From Tumebacillus avium (GTDB lineage Bacteria; Bacillota; Bacilli; Tumebacillales; Tumebacillaceae), in NCBI RefSeq assembly GCF_002162355.1, contig NZ_CP021434.1:4704001-4768000 (forward strand): 64,000 bases of DNA, written 5' to 3'. Positions 46,570 through 55,553 of the stretch are shown here, one piece after another. Below the pieces are notes generated by a model. It had not been told where the DNA came from. It was given only the letters and a program-made list of their open reading frames with translations, and made no database searches. The first letter of the stretch is position 1; the number at the start of each line of letters is the position of its first letter. Both the position numbers and the translations under genes were made by a program.

Positions 46570-47202
46570 ATGGAACATCCCAAAACGTATTCTTGCACCG
46601 AGATCTCCACACCGGGCGGCGATCTGATCATCGAAGGGCCGGTCGCGCCGGAGCGGTTGGCCGAGTATGAGTTTCATGCCGGTCTGACCGCCTTTCGCGT
46701 GCCGGAGAAACAAAAGCAGGCGGTGATCGGCATCGCCGGGCTGCCGGAAGGGCGGATCATCATCGCCCGGCACGGCTCAGTCATCGCCGGATATGTCACC
46801 TACCTCTATCCCGATCCGATGGAGCGCTGGGCGGAAGCGCAGATGGACAATCTGATCGAGTTGGGCGCGATCGAGGTCGCTGCGCCGTATCGCGGTGGAA
46901 ATGTCGCGAAATCCCTGCTCGACATCTCGTTTCGCGATGATGCGATGAACGATTACATAGTGATCTCAACCGAGTATTACTGGCACTGGGATCTGGAAAA
47001 CACCAGACTGAGCGTCTGGGAGTATAAAGAAGTGATGAAAAAGATCATGGGCTCGGTCGGCATGGAGATGTTTGCCACCGATGACCCGGAGATCACCTCC
47101 CATCCGGCGAACATGCTGATGGCCCGCATCGGGTCGCGCGTGGATCTCGATTCGATCGAAAAATTCAACGAGGTTCGCTTCAAGAACCGCTTCTTCTATT
47201 AA
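46570..47202 (+). CDS. acuA: Acetyltransferase AcuA (inactivates AcsA)
   Basis: 210 aa GNAT-fold enzyme that in B. subtilis acetylates and silences acetyl-CoA synthetase. GNAT region VAAPYRGGNVAKSLLDISFR lies near residues 107-126. ATG 46570 follows ggaggtg. First gene of acuABC, divergent from acsA, the same layout as in Bacillus. Confidence 0.94.
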   Translation: MEHPKTYSCTEISTPGGDLIIEGPVAPERLAEYEFHAGLTAFRVPEKQKQAVIGIAGLPEGRIIIARHGSVIAGYVTYLYPDPMERWAEAQMDNLIELGAIEVAAPYRGGNVAKSLLDISFRDDAMNDYIVISTEYYWHWDLENTRLSVWEYKEVMKKIMGSVGMEMFATDDPEITSHPANMLMARIGSRVDLDSIEKFNEVRFKNRFFY

Positions 47203-47220
47203 AACGAGGGGGATGCCAAC

Positions 47221-47871
47221 ATGCTCGTAGAACAGATCATGACGCGTGACGTGGTGACGCTTTCGCCCGACAACACTTTGCAGGAAGCGCTCGACATCTC
47301 GCGCCGCCACCGCGTGCGGCACCTGCCTGTGGTCAAGGACGGCAATCTGGTCGGCCTGATCTCCGACCGCGACCTGCGCGCCGCGGCACCTTCCATTTTA
47401 GACAAAGCAGGAGACGACAGCATTCTCTGCGATGTCCGGGTCGAGCAGCTGATGGTCAAAGAGGTGATCACCGCGCACCCGCTCGATTTTGCCGAAGACG
47501 CCGCATCGCAGATCTACAAGCACTTCATCGGCTGCCTGCCTGTCGTCACCCAAGACAAACTGGTCGGCATCGTCACCGAGCGCGACGTGCTGCGCACGCT
47601 GGTCGAGATGATGGGCGTCAACGCCCCGACCTCGCGCATCGAAGTGGAAGTGCCCGACAAGTCGGGCATGCTCGCCCAGATCTCCGATCTGCTGCGCGCC
47701 CGCCGCATCAACACGTCGGCGGTGATGGTCTTCCCAAGCGAGAAAGAAGGCTACAAGACCATCGTCTTCCGCATCCGGACGATGGACCCGCGCGGCTTCA
47801 TTAAAGATATCGAAGCGGCCGGCTACCGCGTCATTTTGCACCCTTATGCGGTGACAGACGGCGAGGTGTAG
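47221..47871 (+). CDS. acuB: AcuB (CBS-pair and ACT domain protein)
   Basis: 216 aa. Two CBS domains (about 1-60 and 75-130), with IMTRDVVTLSPDNTLQEALD at the start, are followed by an ACT domain (about 140-210; VEVPDKSGMLAQISDLLRAR). AcuB is thought to sense adenylates or amino acids and to modulate acetoin/acetate use; the ligand is not established here. It lies between acuA (18 nt) and acuC (3 nt). Confidence 0.93.
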   Translation: MLVEQIMTRDVVTLSPDNTLQEALDISRRHRVRHLPVVKDGNLVGLISDRDLRAAAPSILDKAGDDSILCDVRVEQLMVKEVITAHPLDFAEDAASQIYKHFIGCLPVVTQDKLVGIVTERDVLRTLVEMMGVNAPTSRIEVEVPDKSGMLAQISDLLRARRINTSAVMVFPSEKEGYKTIVFRIRTMDPRGFIKDIEAAGYRVILHPYAVTDGEV

Positions 47872-47874
47872 CTC

Positions 47875-49035
47875 ATGGCCGGAAACGGAACCAGCGCGTT
47901 TGTGTACAGCGACGCGTTTACCCGGTACAAATTTGCGGACGAGCATCCGTTTAACCCGCAGCGTCTGGAGATGACGCTCGACCTGATCAACACGCTCGGC
48001 TTTTTGGACCCGGAACAGATCGTCACGCCACGAAGGGCAACGTTTGAAGAACTGGCCCGGGTGCATGATCCGCGCTATCTGGAAGCGGTGATCGCCGCCT
48101 CAGCACCGGAGGCTGACCCGGACGATTTTGCCCGCTGGGGGCTCGGCACGGAAGACACGCCGATCTTTGCCGGGATGCATGACGCGACTGCAATGATCGC
48201 CGGCGGAACGCTGATCGCCGCCGATCGGGTCATGTCCGGAGCCTCGCGCCATGCTCTGAACATGGCCGGCGGGCTGCATCATGCGCGGCGGGCGGAAGCG
48301 TCCGGATTCTGTGTCTATAACGACATCGCCGTCGCCATCGCTCATCTGCGCGAAACATACGGGGCGCGTGTCGCCTACATCGACACCGACGCCCACCACG
48401 GCGACGGCGTGCAGTGGATCTTCTATGAAGACCCCGAGGTGTTGACTCTTTCCTTGCATGAGACGGGCAAATACCTCTACCCCGGCACCGGCGAGATCGT
48501 CGAGCGGGGCGTTGGGCGCGGCTACGGCTATTCGGTCAACGTGCCGCTCGAAGCGTTTACGGAAGACGACTCGTGGATGGATGCCATGCGCTCCGTCGTC
48601 ATCCCGACCTTGCAAAAATTCGCCCCGGACATCATCATCCACCAAAACGGCTGTGACGCGCACACTTACGACCCGCTGACCCATCTCTCGGCGACGACGC
48701 GCATCTACCGCGAGATGCCGCAGGTCACGCGGATGCTCGCCGAAGAGCTGTGCGACGGCCGCCTCGTCGCGGTCGGCGGCGGCGGGTATGACATCTGGCG
48801 CGTCGTGCCGCGGGCCTGGACGATGCTCTGGGCCGAGTTAAACGGCAACCTCCTGCCCGAGCGGGTGCCGGACGCTTGGCTGCAGCGCTGGCAGGCCGGT
48901 GCGCCCGACCCCTTGCCCGCCTTGTTTCTCGACCCGCCCGGCAGCTTTGATCCGATCCCCCGCCGCGCGATCATCGAAGAGAAAAATGAAATCACCGTCC
49001 GGCGCGTACTAAACGGAACTCCATTTCTTTTTTGA
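47875..49035 (+). CDS. acuC: AcuC, class I histone-deacetylase-like enzyme
   Basis: 386 aa zinc-dependent deacetylase that reactivates acetylated AcsA. Catalytic motifs are visible: GGLHHARR (His pair), YIDTDAHHGDGVQWIF (metal Asp/His) and the third metal Asp in HQNGCDAHTYDPL, plus GGGGYDIWR. ATG 47875 is 3 nt behind acuB. Confidence 0.95.
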   Translation: MAGNGTSAFVYSDAFTRYKFADEHPFNPQRLEMTLDLINTLGFLDPEQIVTPRRATFEELARVHDPRYLEAVIAASAPEADPDDFARWGLGTEDTPIFAGMHDATAMIAGGTLIAADRVMSGASRHALNMAGGLHHARRAEASGFCVYNDIAVAIAHLRETYGARVAYIDTDAHHGDGVQWIFYEDPEVLTLSLHETGKYLYPGTGEIVERGVGRGYGYSVNVPLEAFTEDDSWMDAMRSVVIPTLQKFAPDIIIHQNGCDAHTYDPLTHLSATTRIYREMPQVTRMLAEELCDGRLVAVGGGGYDIWRVVPRAWTMLWAELNGNLLPERVPDAWLQRWQAGAPDPLPALFLDPPGSFDPIPRRAIIEEKNEITVRRVLNGTPFLF

Positions 49036-49050
49036 CAAATCGCAATTAAC

Positions 49051-49090
49051 AGCCTCCTGATGATTATTTTCATTTTTTTATCAGGAGGCT
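49051..49090 (+). terminator. Terminator of acuABC
   Basis: Perfect 10-bp stem agcctcctga / tcaggaggct with a 20-base loop; weak T tract, so moderate confidence. Confidence 0.55.
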
Positions 49091-49134
49091 ACTTTGTTTG
49101 CAGGATTTTTTAAGCTGTTATCGAATGGAGTTTT

Positions 49135-50442
49135 ATGCAAGCGATAGGGGTTTGGGGGGACTTGCAAGTGTTGCTGGAATTTCTGCTCTTTGCCATCTTA
49201 ACGTACGCTGCCTACAACATGTACTACTATGTTCCGGTTGGGAATCACGGCAACTTCCGCGATGACGGGCACATCTTGTGCTGGATCGCCGCCTCATTGA
49301 TCGGCGGCTGGCCGGTGCTGTTGTTCTCGGTGTTGATTTTGCTCGTTTTGTACTCTTGGGAACTGTTCAATCACGGCCTGCCGTACAAGCCGAAAAATTT
49401 GCTTTTGTTTATCACCCAGGCGGTGACGATCTACGAGGTGTCGCACTTCTTAACGGAAGTGGTCTTTTCCTTGGAGAACCCGCTGGGCATTTTTCCGGCG
49501 ATGTTCCTGACGGTCTGCATTACGCAGATGGTCACCGTCGCCATGTCGTCCTGGCTGTTCCGCGTTTCGCTGCGCGTCGGCAGTTGGAAACGGCAACTGC
49601 TCAAGTTCAACTTGATCGACTCGCTGTATCTGAGCCTGTTTTTCATCTGCTCAGCCTACATCGATACGCTTCAGGCGAACTGGCAGTACACCCTGCTGAT
49701 GAACGGCACGATCATGTGCGCGCTGATCGGGCTCTACTACTGGCGCACCGTCGGCATCCTGCAGACGCAGACTGTCCAGAAGAAGATCCTCGAGGTGGAA
49801 ACGCTAAACGATCAGATCACCAAGGCCAATCAGCAGGTTCTGCTCGCCTTCGCGTCGGCGCTGGAGAAGCGCGACCCGTACACGGCGGGCCATTCGGAGC
49901 GCGTCGCCAACTATGCGGTGCAGATCGGCCGCGAGCTTGGGCTGTCCGAAAAGGATCTCGACATCATCCGTCTTGGCGGACTCTTGCATGACATCGGCAA
50001 GATCGGCATCCCGGACAGCGTTTTGATCAAGCCCGGGAAGTTGACCAATGAAGAGTATGACGTGATGAAACAGCATCCGGTGATCGGCGAAGAGCTCCTG
50101 CGCGGGGCGACGCTCGACGATCTGAACGCCGAAGAGCGCGAACTGATGCTGGAGATCGTGCTCTCCCATCATGAGCGCCCCGACGGACGCGGCTATCCGC
50201 ACGGCTTGACCGAAGCGGAGATCCCGCTGTTCGCCCGACTGACCGCTGTCGCCGACGCGTTTGACGCGATGACGAGCAACCGCGCGTACCGCAGCGCAAT
50301 GCCGCTCGAAAAGGCGGCCGGCATCCTCGTCGAAGGGTGCGGCACACAGTTTTGGCCGCCCGCTGTCGAAGCGTTTTTGCGCACGCTGGAGCGGGAAGCA
50401 GTCTTTGCCGAAGTGGCCGCCTCACAAGAAGAAAGCACCTGA
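49135..50442 (+). CDS. HD-GYP domain protein with membrane sensor region
   Basis: 435 aa. About six to seven hydrophobic segments occupy residues 1-210, followed by a short coiled region and an HD-GYP domain (about 235-415). HDIGK metal ligands, the HHERPDGRGYP signature and DAFDAMTS are conserved. In the terminal GTQFDP-like motif the Asp is replaced (GTQFWPP). Such domains hydrolyse cyclic di-GMP or related dinucleotides. No GGDEF partner is nearby. ATG 49135 has a modest ribosome-binding site (ggag). Confidence 0.82.
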   Translation: MQAIGVWGDLQVLLEFLLFAILTYAAYNMYYYVPVGNHGNFRDDGHILCWIAASLIGGWPVLLFSVLILLVLYSWELFNHGLPYKPKNLLLFITQAVTIYEVSHFLTEVVFSLENPLGIFPAMFLTVCITQMVTVAMSSWLFRVSLRVGSWKRQLLKFNLIDSLYLSLFFICSAYIDTLQANWQYTLLMNGTIMCALIGLYYWRTVGILQTQTVQKKILEVETLNDQITKANQQVLLAFASALEKRDPYTAGHSERVANYAVQIGRELGLSEKDLDIIRLGGLLHDIGKIGIPDSVLIKPGKLTNEEYDVMKQHPVIGEELLRGATLDDLNAEERELMLEIVLSHHERPDGRGYPHGLTEAEIPLFARLTAVADAFDAMTSNRAYRSAMPLEKAAGILVEGCGTQFWPPAVEAFLRTLEREAVFAEVAASQEEST

Positions 50443-50466
50443 CCTTAAGGGGTCAGGTGCTTTTTT
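50432..50466. terminator. Bidirectional terminator
   Basis: Stem agcacctgacc / ggtcaggtgct with a TTTTTT tract, between the HD-GYP gene and the L,D-transpeptidase gene. Confidence 0.88.
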
Positions 50467-50468
50467 AT

Positions 50469-51317
50469 TTACGGATTGCGCACGCCCAGCGCCTCTTCGT
50501 AATGCTGCACGAGGCTTTCCAAGGTGTTGGGCCCGACGATCCCGTCGACGACGAGGTCTTTGTCCGCCTGAAACGAGCGCACCGCTGCCGCCGTGTTTGG
50601 GCCGTACAGCCCGTCGAGGTCGCCTTTGTAATAGCCTAAGCTCTGCAGCATGCGCTGCACTTCGATCACATCGCCGCCATAGGGCACGCCGATGCGCAGG
50701 ATGCGTGCCGTCTGAGCTTTGCCGGTGATTTTGACCAGCGTGCCGATCGGTACCATGTCATAGAGCTCTTCCACGTCTTTGTTGTACATCCGCACACAGC
50801 CGTGCGAGACGGCTTTGCCGATCGAATACGGATTGTCCGTGCCGTGGATGCCATAGCCGCCAAACGGAATCGACAGGCGCATCCAGCGCGTGCCAAACGG
50901 GCCGCCCGGATTGAGCGCCTTTTGCGTGATCTTCCAGTCGCCAAGCGGGGTCGGGGTGCTCGACGTGCCGACGCCGACCGAATACGTTTTGACGAGATGG
51001 GCCGATTTGTATAAATAAAGCACAAAGCGCTCCGTGTCGATCTGAATGCGGTACTCCCCTGCCTGCGCGGCGTTTAGCTGAACGGGCGGCTCGCTGCCGC
51101 CGATCGCCGACCACGTCTCCGGGCCAACCACGCCGTCCTGCTGCAAGCCTTGCAGCTCCTGAAAGCGCCGCACCGCATCGAGCGTCATCGGTCCGTACAC
51201 GCCGTCTGGCGCGTCGTACATCAGCCCGAGTTCCACGAGCCGCTCCTGCAAAGTCATCACATCGGGACCGCGCAAATAGGGGCTGACGAGCCGCAGAAAC
51301 CGCGACGCGTAGATCAT
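50469..51317 (-). CDS. L,D-transpeptidase with two peptidoglycan-binding domains
   Basis: 282 aa. A PG_binding_1 domain (18-72), a YkuD catalytic domain (about 88-200) with HGTDNP and SHGCVRM (His158, His172, Cys174), then a second PG_binding_1 domain (217-270). It forms 3-3 peptidoglycan cross-links. No cleavable signal peptide is recognisable at the N terminus (MIYASRFLRLVSPYL), which is odd for an exported enzyme, although B. subtilis YkuD itself lacks one and is found in spores. ATG 51317; upstream ggggagaag. Confidence 0.85.
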   Translation of the reverse strand: MIYASRFLRLVSPYLRGPDVMTLQERLVELGLMYDAPDGVYGPMTLDAVRRFQELQGLQQDGVVGPETWSAIGGSEPPVQLNAAQAGEYRIQIDTERFVLYLYKSAHLVKTYSVGVGTSSTPTPLGDWKITQKALNPGGPFGTRWMRLSIPFGGYGIHGTDNPYSIGKAVSHGCVRMYNKDVEELYDMVPIGTLVKITGKAQTARILRIGVPYGGDVIEVQRMLQSLGYYKGDLDGLYGPNTAAAVRSFQADKDLVVDGIVGPNTLESLVQHYEEALGVRNP

Positions 51318-51473
51318 CGACTTCTCCCCCTTCAGGTCGTCTCTCCACTGCTCCGTACTACACTATGCCTCCCCCCTGCAGCTCATGCCAGCCATGCATA
51401 CTCCTACCGCCATAGGGAACATTTTAAAGGAACCCATTTAACGGCATACCTGCAAGTGAAAGGAGATTCAACC

Positions 51474-52901
51474 ATGGCACAAAGCACCTCCCTCACCGCT
51501 TCGGCCCCGTATCCGAAAGGCAGCCTGACGGTGAAGATTTTCTTCTACACAGCTCTGTTTTACTTGCTGGCCAGCATGGTGTTAGGGTTGATCGTCTCCC
51601 TGAAAGCGGTCAACCCCGACTTTCTGACCGGCTCGCGGTTCTTCCAGGAGTATTTCCAATACGGCAGGCTGCGTCCCGTGCACGTCAACACCGCCGCGAT
51701 CGGCTGGATGACCACGATGTTTTTCGGCATCGTCTTCTACGGGGTGCCGGTGCTTTGCAAAACGCAGCTGTACAGCGAAAAAGCGGGTCTGTTCACCGCC
51801 GCGTATTGGAATCTCAACTACATCGTTGGTGCCGGGTCGATCCTTGCGGGCTACCAGACCGGTGTCGAGTATGGCGAAATGCCCCTGCTCTTTGACATCG
51901 GGGTTGTCATCTGCGTGGCGCTGACGTTTTGGAACCTGTTCATGACGGTCGTGCACCGCAAAGAGCGGGTGTTGTACGTCTCGCTCTGGTATTGGATCGC
52001 CTCGATCATGTTTCTCGCTATCGTCTACATCGTCGGCAACATCCCCGCCGGATGGGCCGGCCCGGGTTCGGCGCAGATGAACTATCAGTATTTTTACATG
52101 CACAACATCATCGGCCTGTGGATCACGCCGGTCGGGGTCGGCACCTTGTATTACCTGCTGCCGAAACTGACCCAGCGTCCGATCTACTCGCACAAACTGT
52201 CGCTGATCGGCTTCTGGACGATCGCCGCGTTTTACGTCTGGAACGGGCCGCACCATCTGGTCAACGGACCGATTCCGTTCTGGCTGATGAAGGCGGGGAT
52301 CATCCCGTCGCTCCTGCTCTTGATCCCGGTCTGGTCGGTGCTGGCCAACGTGATCGGGACGATGAAAGGCGTCTGGTACAAAGTCTCGCAAAGCGTTTCC
52401 CTGAAATTCCTGATGACCGGCTCCCTGTTCTACGGGCTGGCTTGCATTCAAGGTCCGTTCCAAGCGCTGATGGGTCCGCACGCCATCCTGCACTTCACGT
52501 ATTGGACGGTTGGACATGCGCACATGCCGCTGTTCGCCGGCTTCTCGCTGATCCAGTTTTCGGCGTTCTACTACATTTTGCCGCGCATCGCCTACCGCCA
52601 TGTTTACTCGCGCGCGCTGATGAACTGGCACTACTGGCTGTCGGTGCTCGGGTTTGTCATCTTCGGCTTTGCGATGTGGACGGCCGGCATCATCCAAGGC
52701 TTTGAGTGGATGGACGGCAAGCAGCTTGGCGCGTCGTTCGTCGAAGTGATGGAATCCCTGCACATCTTCCTGATCTCGCGCGCTGTTGGCGGGTCGATGA
52801 TGTTCCTCGGTCAAATCTTCTTCGCCTGGAACGTGTACAAAACGGTGACGGCAGGCCAGCAAGTGACGGCGGACGACGAGATCTTCATGAAGACATCCTA
52901 A
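51474..52901 (+). CDS. ccoN: cbb3-type cytochrome oxidase subunit I
   Basis: 475 aa, about twelve membrane helices of the heme-copper oxidase fold. Conserved histidine motifs RPVHVNTAAIGW, FYMHNIIGLW, WNGPHHLVNG and TVGHAHMP are the expected heme and CuB ligands of CcoN. ATG 51474 follows aaaggagatt. First gene of an operon with ccoO, ccoS and ccoP. A nitric-oxide-reductase-type subunit was considered, but the CcoO, CcoS and CcoP companions argue for cbb3. Confidence 0.9.
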   Translation: MAQSTSLTASAPYPKGSLTVKIFFYTALFYLLASMVLGLIVSLKAVNPDFLTGSRFFQEYFQYGRLRPVHVNTAAIGWMTTMFFGIVFYGVPVLCKTQLYSEKAGLFTAAYWNLNYIVGAGSILAGYQTGVEYGEMPLLFDIGVVICVALTFWNLFMTVVHRKERVLYVSLWYWIASIMFLAIVYIVGNIPAGWAGPGSAQMNYQYFYMHNIIGLWITPVGVGTLYYLLPKLTQRPIYSHKLSLIGFWTIAAFYVWNGPHHLVNGPIPFWLMKAGIIPSLLLLIPVWSVLANVIGTMKGVWYKVSQSVSLKFLMTGSLFYGLACIQGPFQALMGPHAILHFTYWTVGHAHMPLFAGFSLIQFSAFYYILPRIAYRHVYSRALMNWHYWLSVLGFVIFGFAMWTAGIIQGFEWMDGKQLGASFVEVMESLHIFLISRAVGGSMMFLGQIFFAWNVYKTVTAGQQVTADDEIFMKTS

Positions 52902-52920
52902 GGAAACGAGGTGTACGCAC

Positions 52921-53427
52921 ATGGCCAACGATGCGGAGAAAAATCCCGGCATATTGCTGATCGGAGCTGCCCTTCTGGTGATGATGGGGGTGATCGGCAC
53001 CCTCGTCCTCCCCTATTTTGATGAAGGGGTCACGACCCCTACCCAAACGGCCAAGCTGAGAAACTATCCGACCGATTCGGCGGAAGCGCGCGGCCGGCAT
53101 GTGTACATTCGCGAAGGATGCAACTACTGCCACTCCCAGCAGGTGCGTCCGGTGCGCGCCGACTCCAAGCTGGGACCGGTCACCTTGCCGGGCGATTTCT
53201 ACTATGACCAGCCGGTCGTCACCGGCACGATCCGCACCGGTCCCGACCTGATGTGGGTCGGCCAGCGCTACTCGGCCGACTGGCAGCACGCCCATCTGCT
53301 CAACCCGCAGAAGATCGGCGGGGACGGCTCGATCATGCCGAAATACACCTATTTGAGCAAACAAGACCGCGACGATCTCGTCGCCTACCTGTTGAGTTTG
53401 AAGCCGGCTCCGCAAAACAAAGACTAA
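52921..53427 (+). CDS. ccoO: cbb3-type oxidase cytochrome c subunit CcoO
   Basis: 168 aa with one N-terminal membrane anchor (about 9-30) and one heme-c site CNYCH (Cys67, Cys70, His71). The typical CcoO segments EGCNYCHSQQVRP and RTGPDLMWVGQRYS follow. It donates electrons to CcoN. It is 19 nt behind ccoN and shorter than most proteobacterial CcoO proteins. Confidence 0.92.
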   Translation: MANDAEKNPGILLIGAALLVMMGVIGTLVLPYFDEGVTTPTQTAKLRNYPTDSAEARGRHVYIREGCNYCHSQQVRPVRADSKLGPVTLPGDFYYDQPVVTGTIRTGPDLMWVGQRYSADWQHAHLLNPQKIGGDGSIMPKYTYLSKQDRDDLVAYLLSLKPAPQNKD

Positions 53428-53455
53428 GCCGGCCGGATAAGGAGGAAACGAAGTG

Positions 53456-53614
53456 ATGAACACCGCAGCCTGGCTGCTGATCACCGTCTGCCTGTGCATG
53501 ACATTTGGAGCGGGACTGATGATCTGGTGGTCCTATCGGGACGGGCAGTTTGACGATGTGGAAGGCATCAAATACCGCATGCTGCAAGACGACTTCGTGC
53601 AAGACGAGTATTGA
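53456..53614 (+). CDS. ccoS: cbb3 oxidase assembly protein CcoS
   Basis: 52-aa protein with one helix (about residues 4-26) followed by the CcoS signature DGQFDDVEGIKYRMLQDD. CcoS is needed to insert heme/copper cofactors into cbb3 oxidase. In proteobacteria it normally sits with ccoGHI, not between the structural genes. ATG 53456 follows ggaggaaac; the preceding GTG codon is in frame. A CcoQ role is less likely, because CcoQ lacks the FDD-EG motif. Confidence 0.82.
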   Translation: MNTAAWLLITVCLCMTFGAGLMIWWSYRDGQFDDVEGIKYRMLQDDFVQDEY

Positions 53615-53638
53615 TCTTGAGAAAGGAGGGGCACGCAA

Positions 53639-54187
53639 ATGGCAGACCCGCGCGATCCCAACGATCAAACGAAGGATACCGCCGGCAAGTTTGCGGAGGA
53701 CCCTGAGAAACAGACGCCCGAGACTCCGGCGCCAACTCCGCAGTCGCAAGTCTTTATGACCGATGAAGAAGTGGAGACGCACCGAGACAAAGGCCACTAC
53801 GACGTCGTCTCCGATATCAAGATGGGACATGCCAAAGTCCCGAAATTCTTAAAAGTCGTCTACGCCGCCCTCGCCGTTTGGGGCTTGTATTACGCCTTGT
53901 TCGCCGCGCCGACCGATGACCGGATGCAAGCTGCGCCGTCCGCCGAACCGTCGGTGGAAGTGGGCGCGGAAACGTTTGCCACCTCCTGTGCGGCCTGCCA
54001 CAACACCACTGCCGAACGCAAGATCGGCCCCGGCATGGCCGGCGCGTACACCCGCCTGGGCGATGAAGGGCTGAAAACGGTGCTGCATAACGGCCGCCCG
54101 GAAAAAGGCATGCCCGCGCCGCCCAGCCTCGGCATCAACGACAAGCAGATCGAGTCGCTCTTTCTCTACATCAAAACCTTAAAGTGA
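53639..54187 (+). CDS. ccoP: cbb3-type oxidase cytochrome c subunit (CcoP-like, monoheme)
   Basis: 182 aa. The first 65 residues are soluble and Pro/Thr/Asp-rich. One membrane helix (about 70-90) precedes a single cytochrome c domain with CAACH (Cys117, Cys120, His121) and a possible distal Met in EKGMPAPPS. Classical CcoP has two hemes; this version has one. It starts 24 nt behind ccoS. Confidence 0.85.
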   Translation: MADPRDPNDQTKDTAGKFAEDPEKQTPETPAPTPQSQVFMTDEEVETHRDKGHYDVVSDIKMGHAKVPKFLKVVYAALAVWGLYYALFAAPTDDRMQAAPSAEPSVEVGAETFATSCAACHNTTAERKIGPGMAGAYTRLGDEGLKTVLHNGRPEKGMPAPPSLGINDKQIESLFLYIKTLK

Positions 54188-54197
54188 GGTGAACGGG

Positions 54198-54674
54198 ATG
54201 GCACAACACGTGTTTGGTTTGTTTGAGACACAGGAAGCGGCACGGGCGGTGATCTCCGCCTTGTCCCCTTATGTGCCGCAGGACAAAGTCTCCGCGATCA
54301 CCAAAGCGGATCAGCTGCCCGACTATGTGGAAGAGCAGCACGAGACGGACAACATCGTCGACGGCACCTTGATCGGCACCGGCATCGGCGCGGTGCTTGG
54401 CCTCACCGCCGGATTCGCCAGCGCCCTCTATCCGACGGCTGGCAACCTGCTGATTACGCTGGGGCCGCTGGCCGGCGCCTTTTACGGCTCGTGGAGCGGC
54501 GGGATGGTCGGCGCGCTCGTCGACATCGGCATCTCGCCGCCCAACGCCCAGCACTACCACGACCAGGTCGCGCACGGCAAGATCCTGCTCACCGCCGAAG
54601 TGACCGACGACAACCGCCCAATGGTCGAACAGCTCTTCCAAGACCACGGCGCAGACTCGGTGCTGGTGCGCTGA
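54198..54674 (+). CDS. General stress protein 17M-like (DUF1269/glycine-zipper) protein
   Basis: 158 aa. An N-terminal ferredoxin-like region (MAQHVFGLFETQEAARAVI) is followed by a Gly-rich hydrophobic stretch (about 55-105; GTGIGAVLGLTAGFA) and a C-terminal half resembling general stress protein 17M/YflT. ATG 54198 follows gtgaggtgaa, 10 nt after ccoP, so it is probably in the oxidase operon. Its role with the oxidase is unknown. Confidence 0.7.
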   Translation: MAQHVFGLFETQEAARAVISALSPYVPQDKVSAITKADQLPDYVEEQHETDNIVDGTLIGTGIGAVLGLTAGFASALYPTAGNLLITLGPLAGAFYGSWSGGMVGALVDIGISPPNAQHYHDQVAHGKILLTAEVTDDNRPMVEQLFQDHGADSVLVR

Positions 54675-54743
54675 GCGGAGTGATTGCCAGATGAGTAAGG
54701 GAGTGGTACGTTAGAAGCGATTCTGACAAAAAGGACGGTTGCT

Positions 54744-55553
54744 ATGACGTACCGCACACTCAAGATGTTCAGCATCCTGCTGCCCACCTTTCTGATCGGC
54801 GGCTTCGAATACATCCGGCATGACTATCTGCTCGATGTGATGACGATGGAAGAAGGCAATCTTTATATCACCATACTTACGCTGATCTTATCGTTTCTCT
54901 TTGCCACGTGGATGTTCCGCAAACTGGAGCGCATCACCGCCCGCCTCGCCGAAGAGCAGGCCAAACGCGCCGTGTACGAAGAGCGGGAACGCCTCGCGCA
55001 GGAACTGCATGACGGAATTGCCCAGACCCTGTTTTTCCTGAACGTAAAATTAAAAAAAGGCAAGCTCGACGAAGCGAGCGCTGCCGTCTCCACCATCGAC
55101 CAGCAGGTGCGCCAGGCGATCTTCAACCTCCGCGCCTTGCCCGAAGCGGGCAGTTCCCTGCGGCTGCGGCTGGAAAAATGGCTCGATGACTTCACCACGC
55201 TGACCGGCATCGACGTCAACCCGCAGTTGGAGCTGCCCGACAACACTTTTTCCGCGACGGAGCAGGTGCAGCTGTTTGGCATCATCCAGGAGGCGTTTGC
55301 CAACATCCGCAAGCACTCCGGCGCCCGACAGGCCGAGCTGATCCTGCAGGACACTCCGACCGGCGGCTGGCAACTGGTGATCGCCGATGACGGACGCGGC
55401 ATCACAGCCCTGCCCGAAGCGCGCAAAGGGTACGGTCTGGCGATGATGGAAGAGCGGGCGCAGAAGCTTGGCGCTGCGTTTGATATCGCACGGACGCCCG
55501 CCGGCGGAACGCAGCTGATGTTCACCTCGTGCAAAGGGAGGCTGGGACGATGA
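54744..55553 (+). CDS. NarL/DesK-type sensor histidine kinase
   Basis: 269 aa. Two N-terminal membrane helices (about 6-20 and 41-58), then a HisKA_3 domain with phospho-acceptor His89 in QELHDGIAQT, and a HATPase_c domain with IADDGRGI and KGYGLAMMEERA. No extracellular sensor domain of note, so it may sense through its membrane part. It overlaps its response regulator by 4 nt and follows the cbb3 genes. Confidence 0.9.
   Translation: MTYRTLKMFSILLPTFLIGGFEYIRHDYLLDVMTMEEGNLYITILTLILSFLFATWMFRKLERITARLAEEQAKRAVYEERERLAQELHDGIAQTLFFLNVKLKKGKLDEASAAVSTIDQQVRQAIFNLRALPEAGSSLRLRLEKWLDDFTTLTGIDVNPQLELPDNTFSATEQVQLFGIIQEAFANIRKHSGARQAELILQDTPTGGWQLVIADDGRGITALPEARKGYGLAMMEERAQKLGAAFDIARTPAGGTQLMFTSCKGRLGR

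Noticed and set aside
51474..52901. Nitric oxide reductase (NorB) instead of CcoN
   Set aside because: The heme-copper histidine motifs fit both, but the following CcoO-, CcoS- and CcoP-type genes are specific to cbb3 oxidase.
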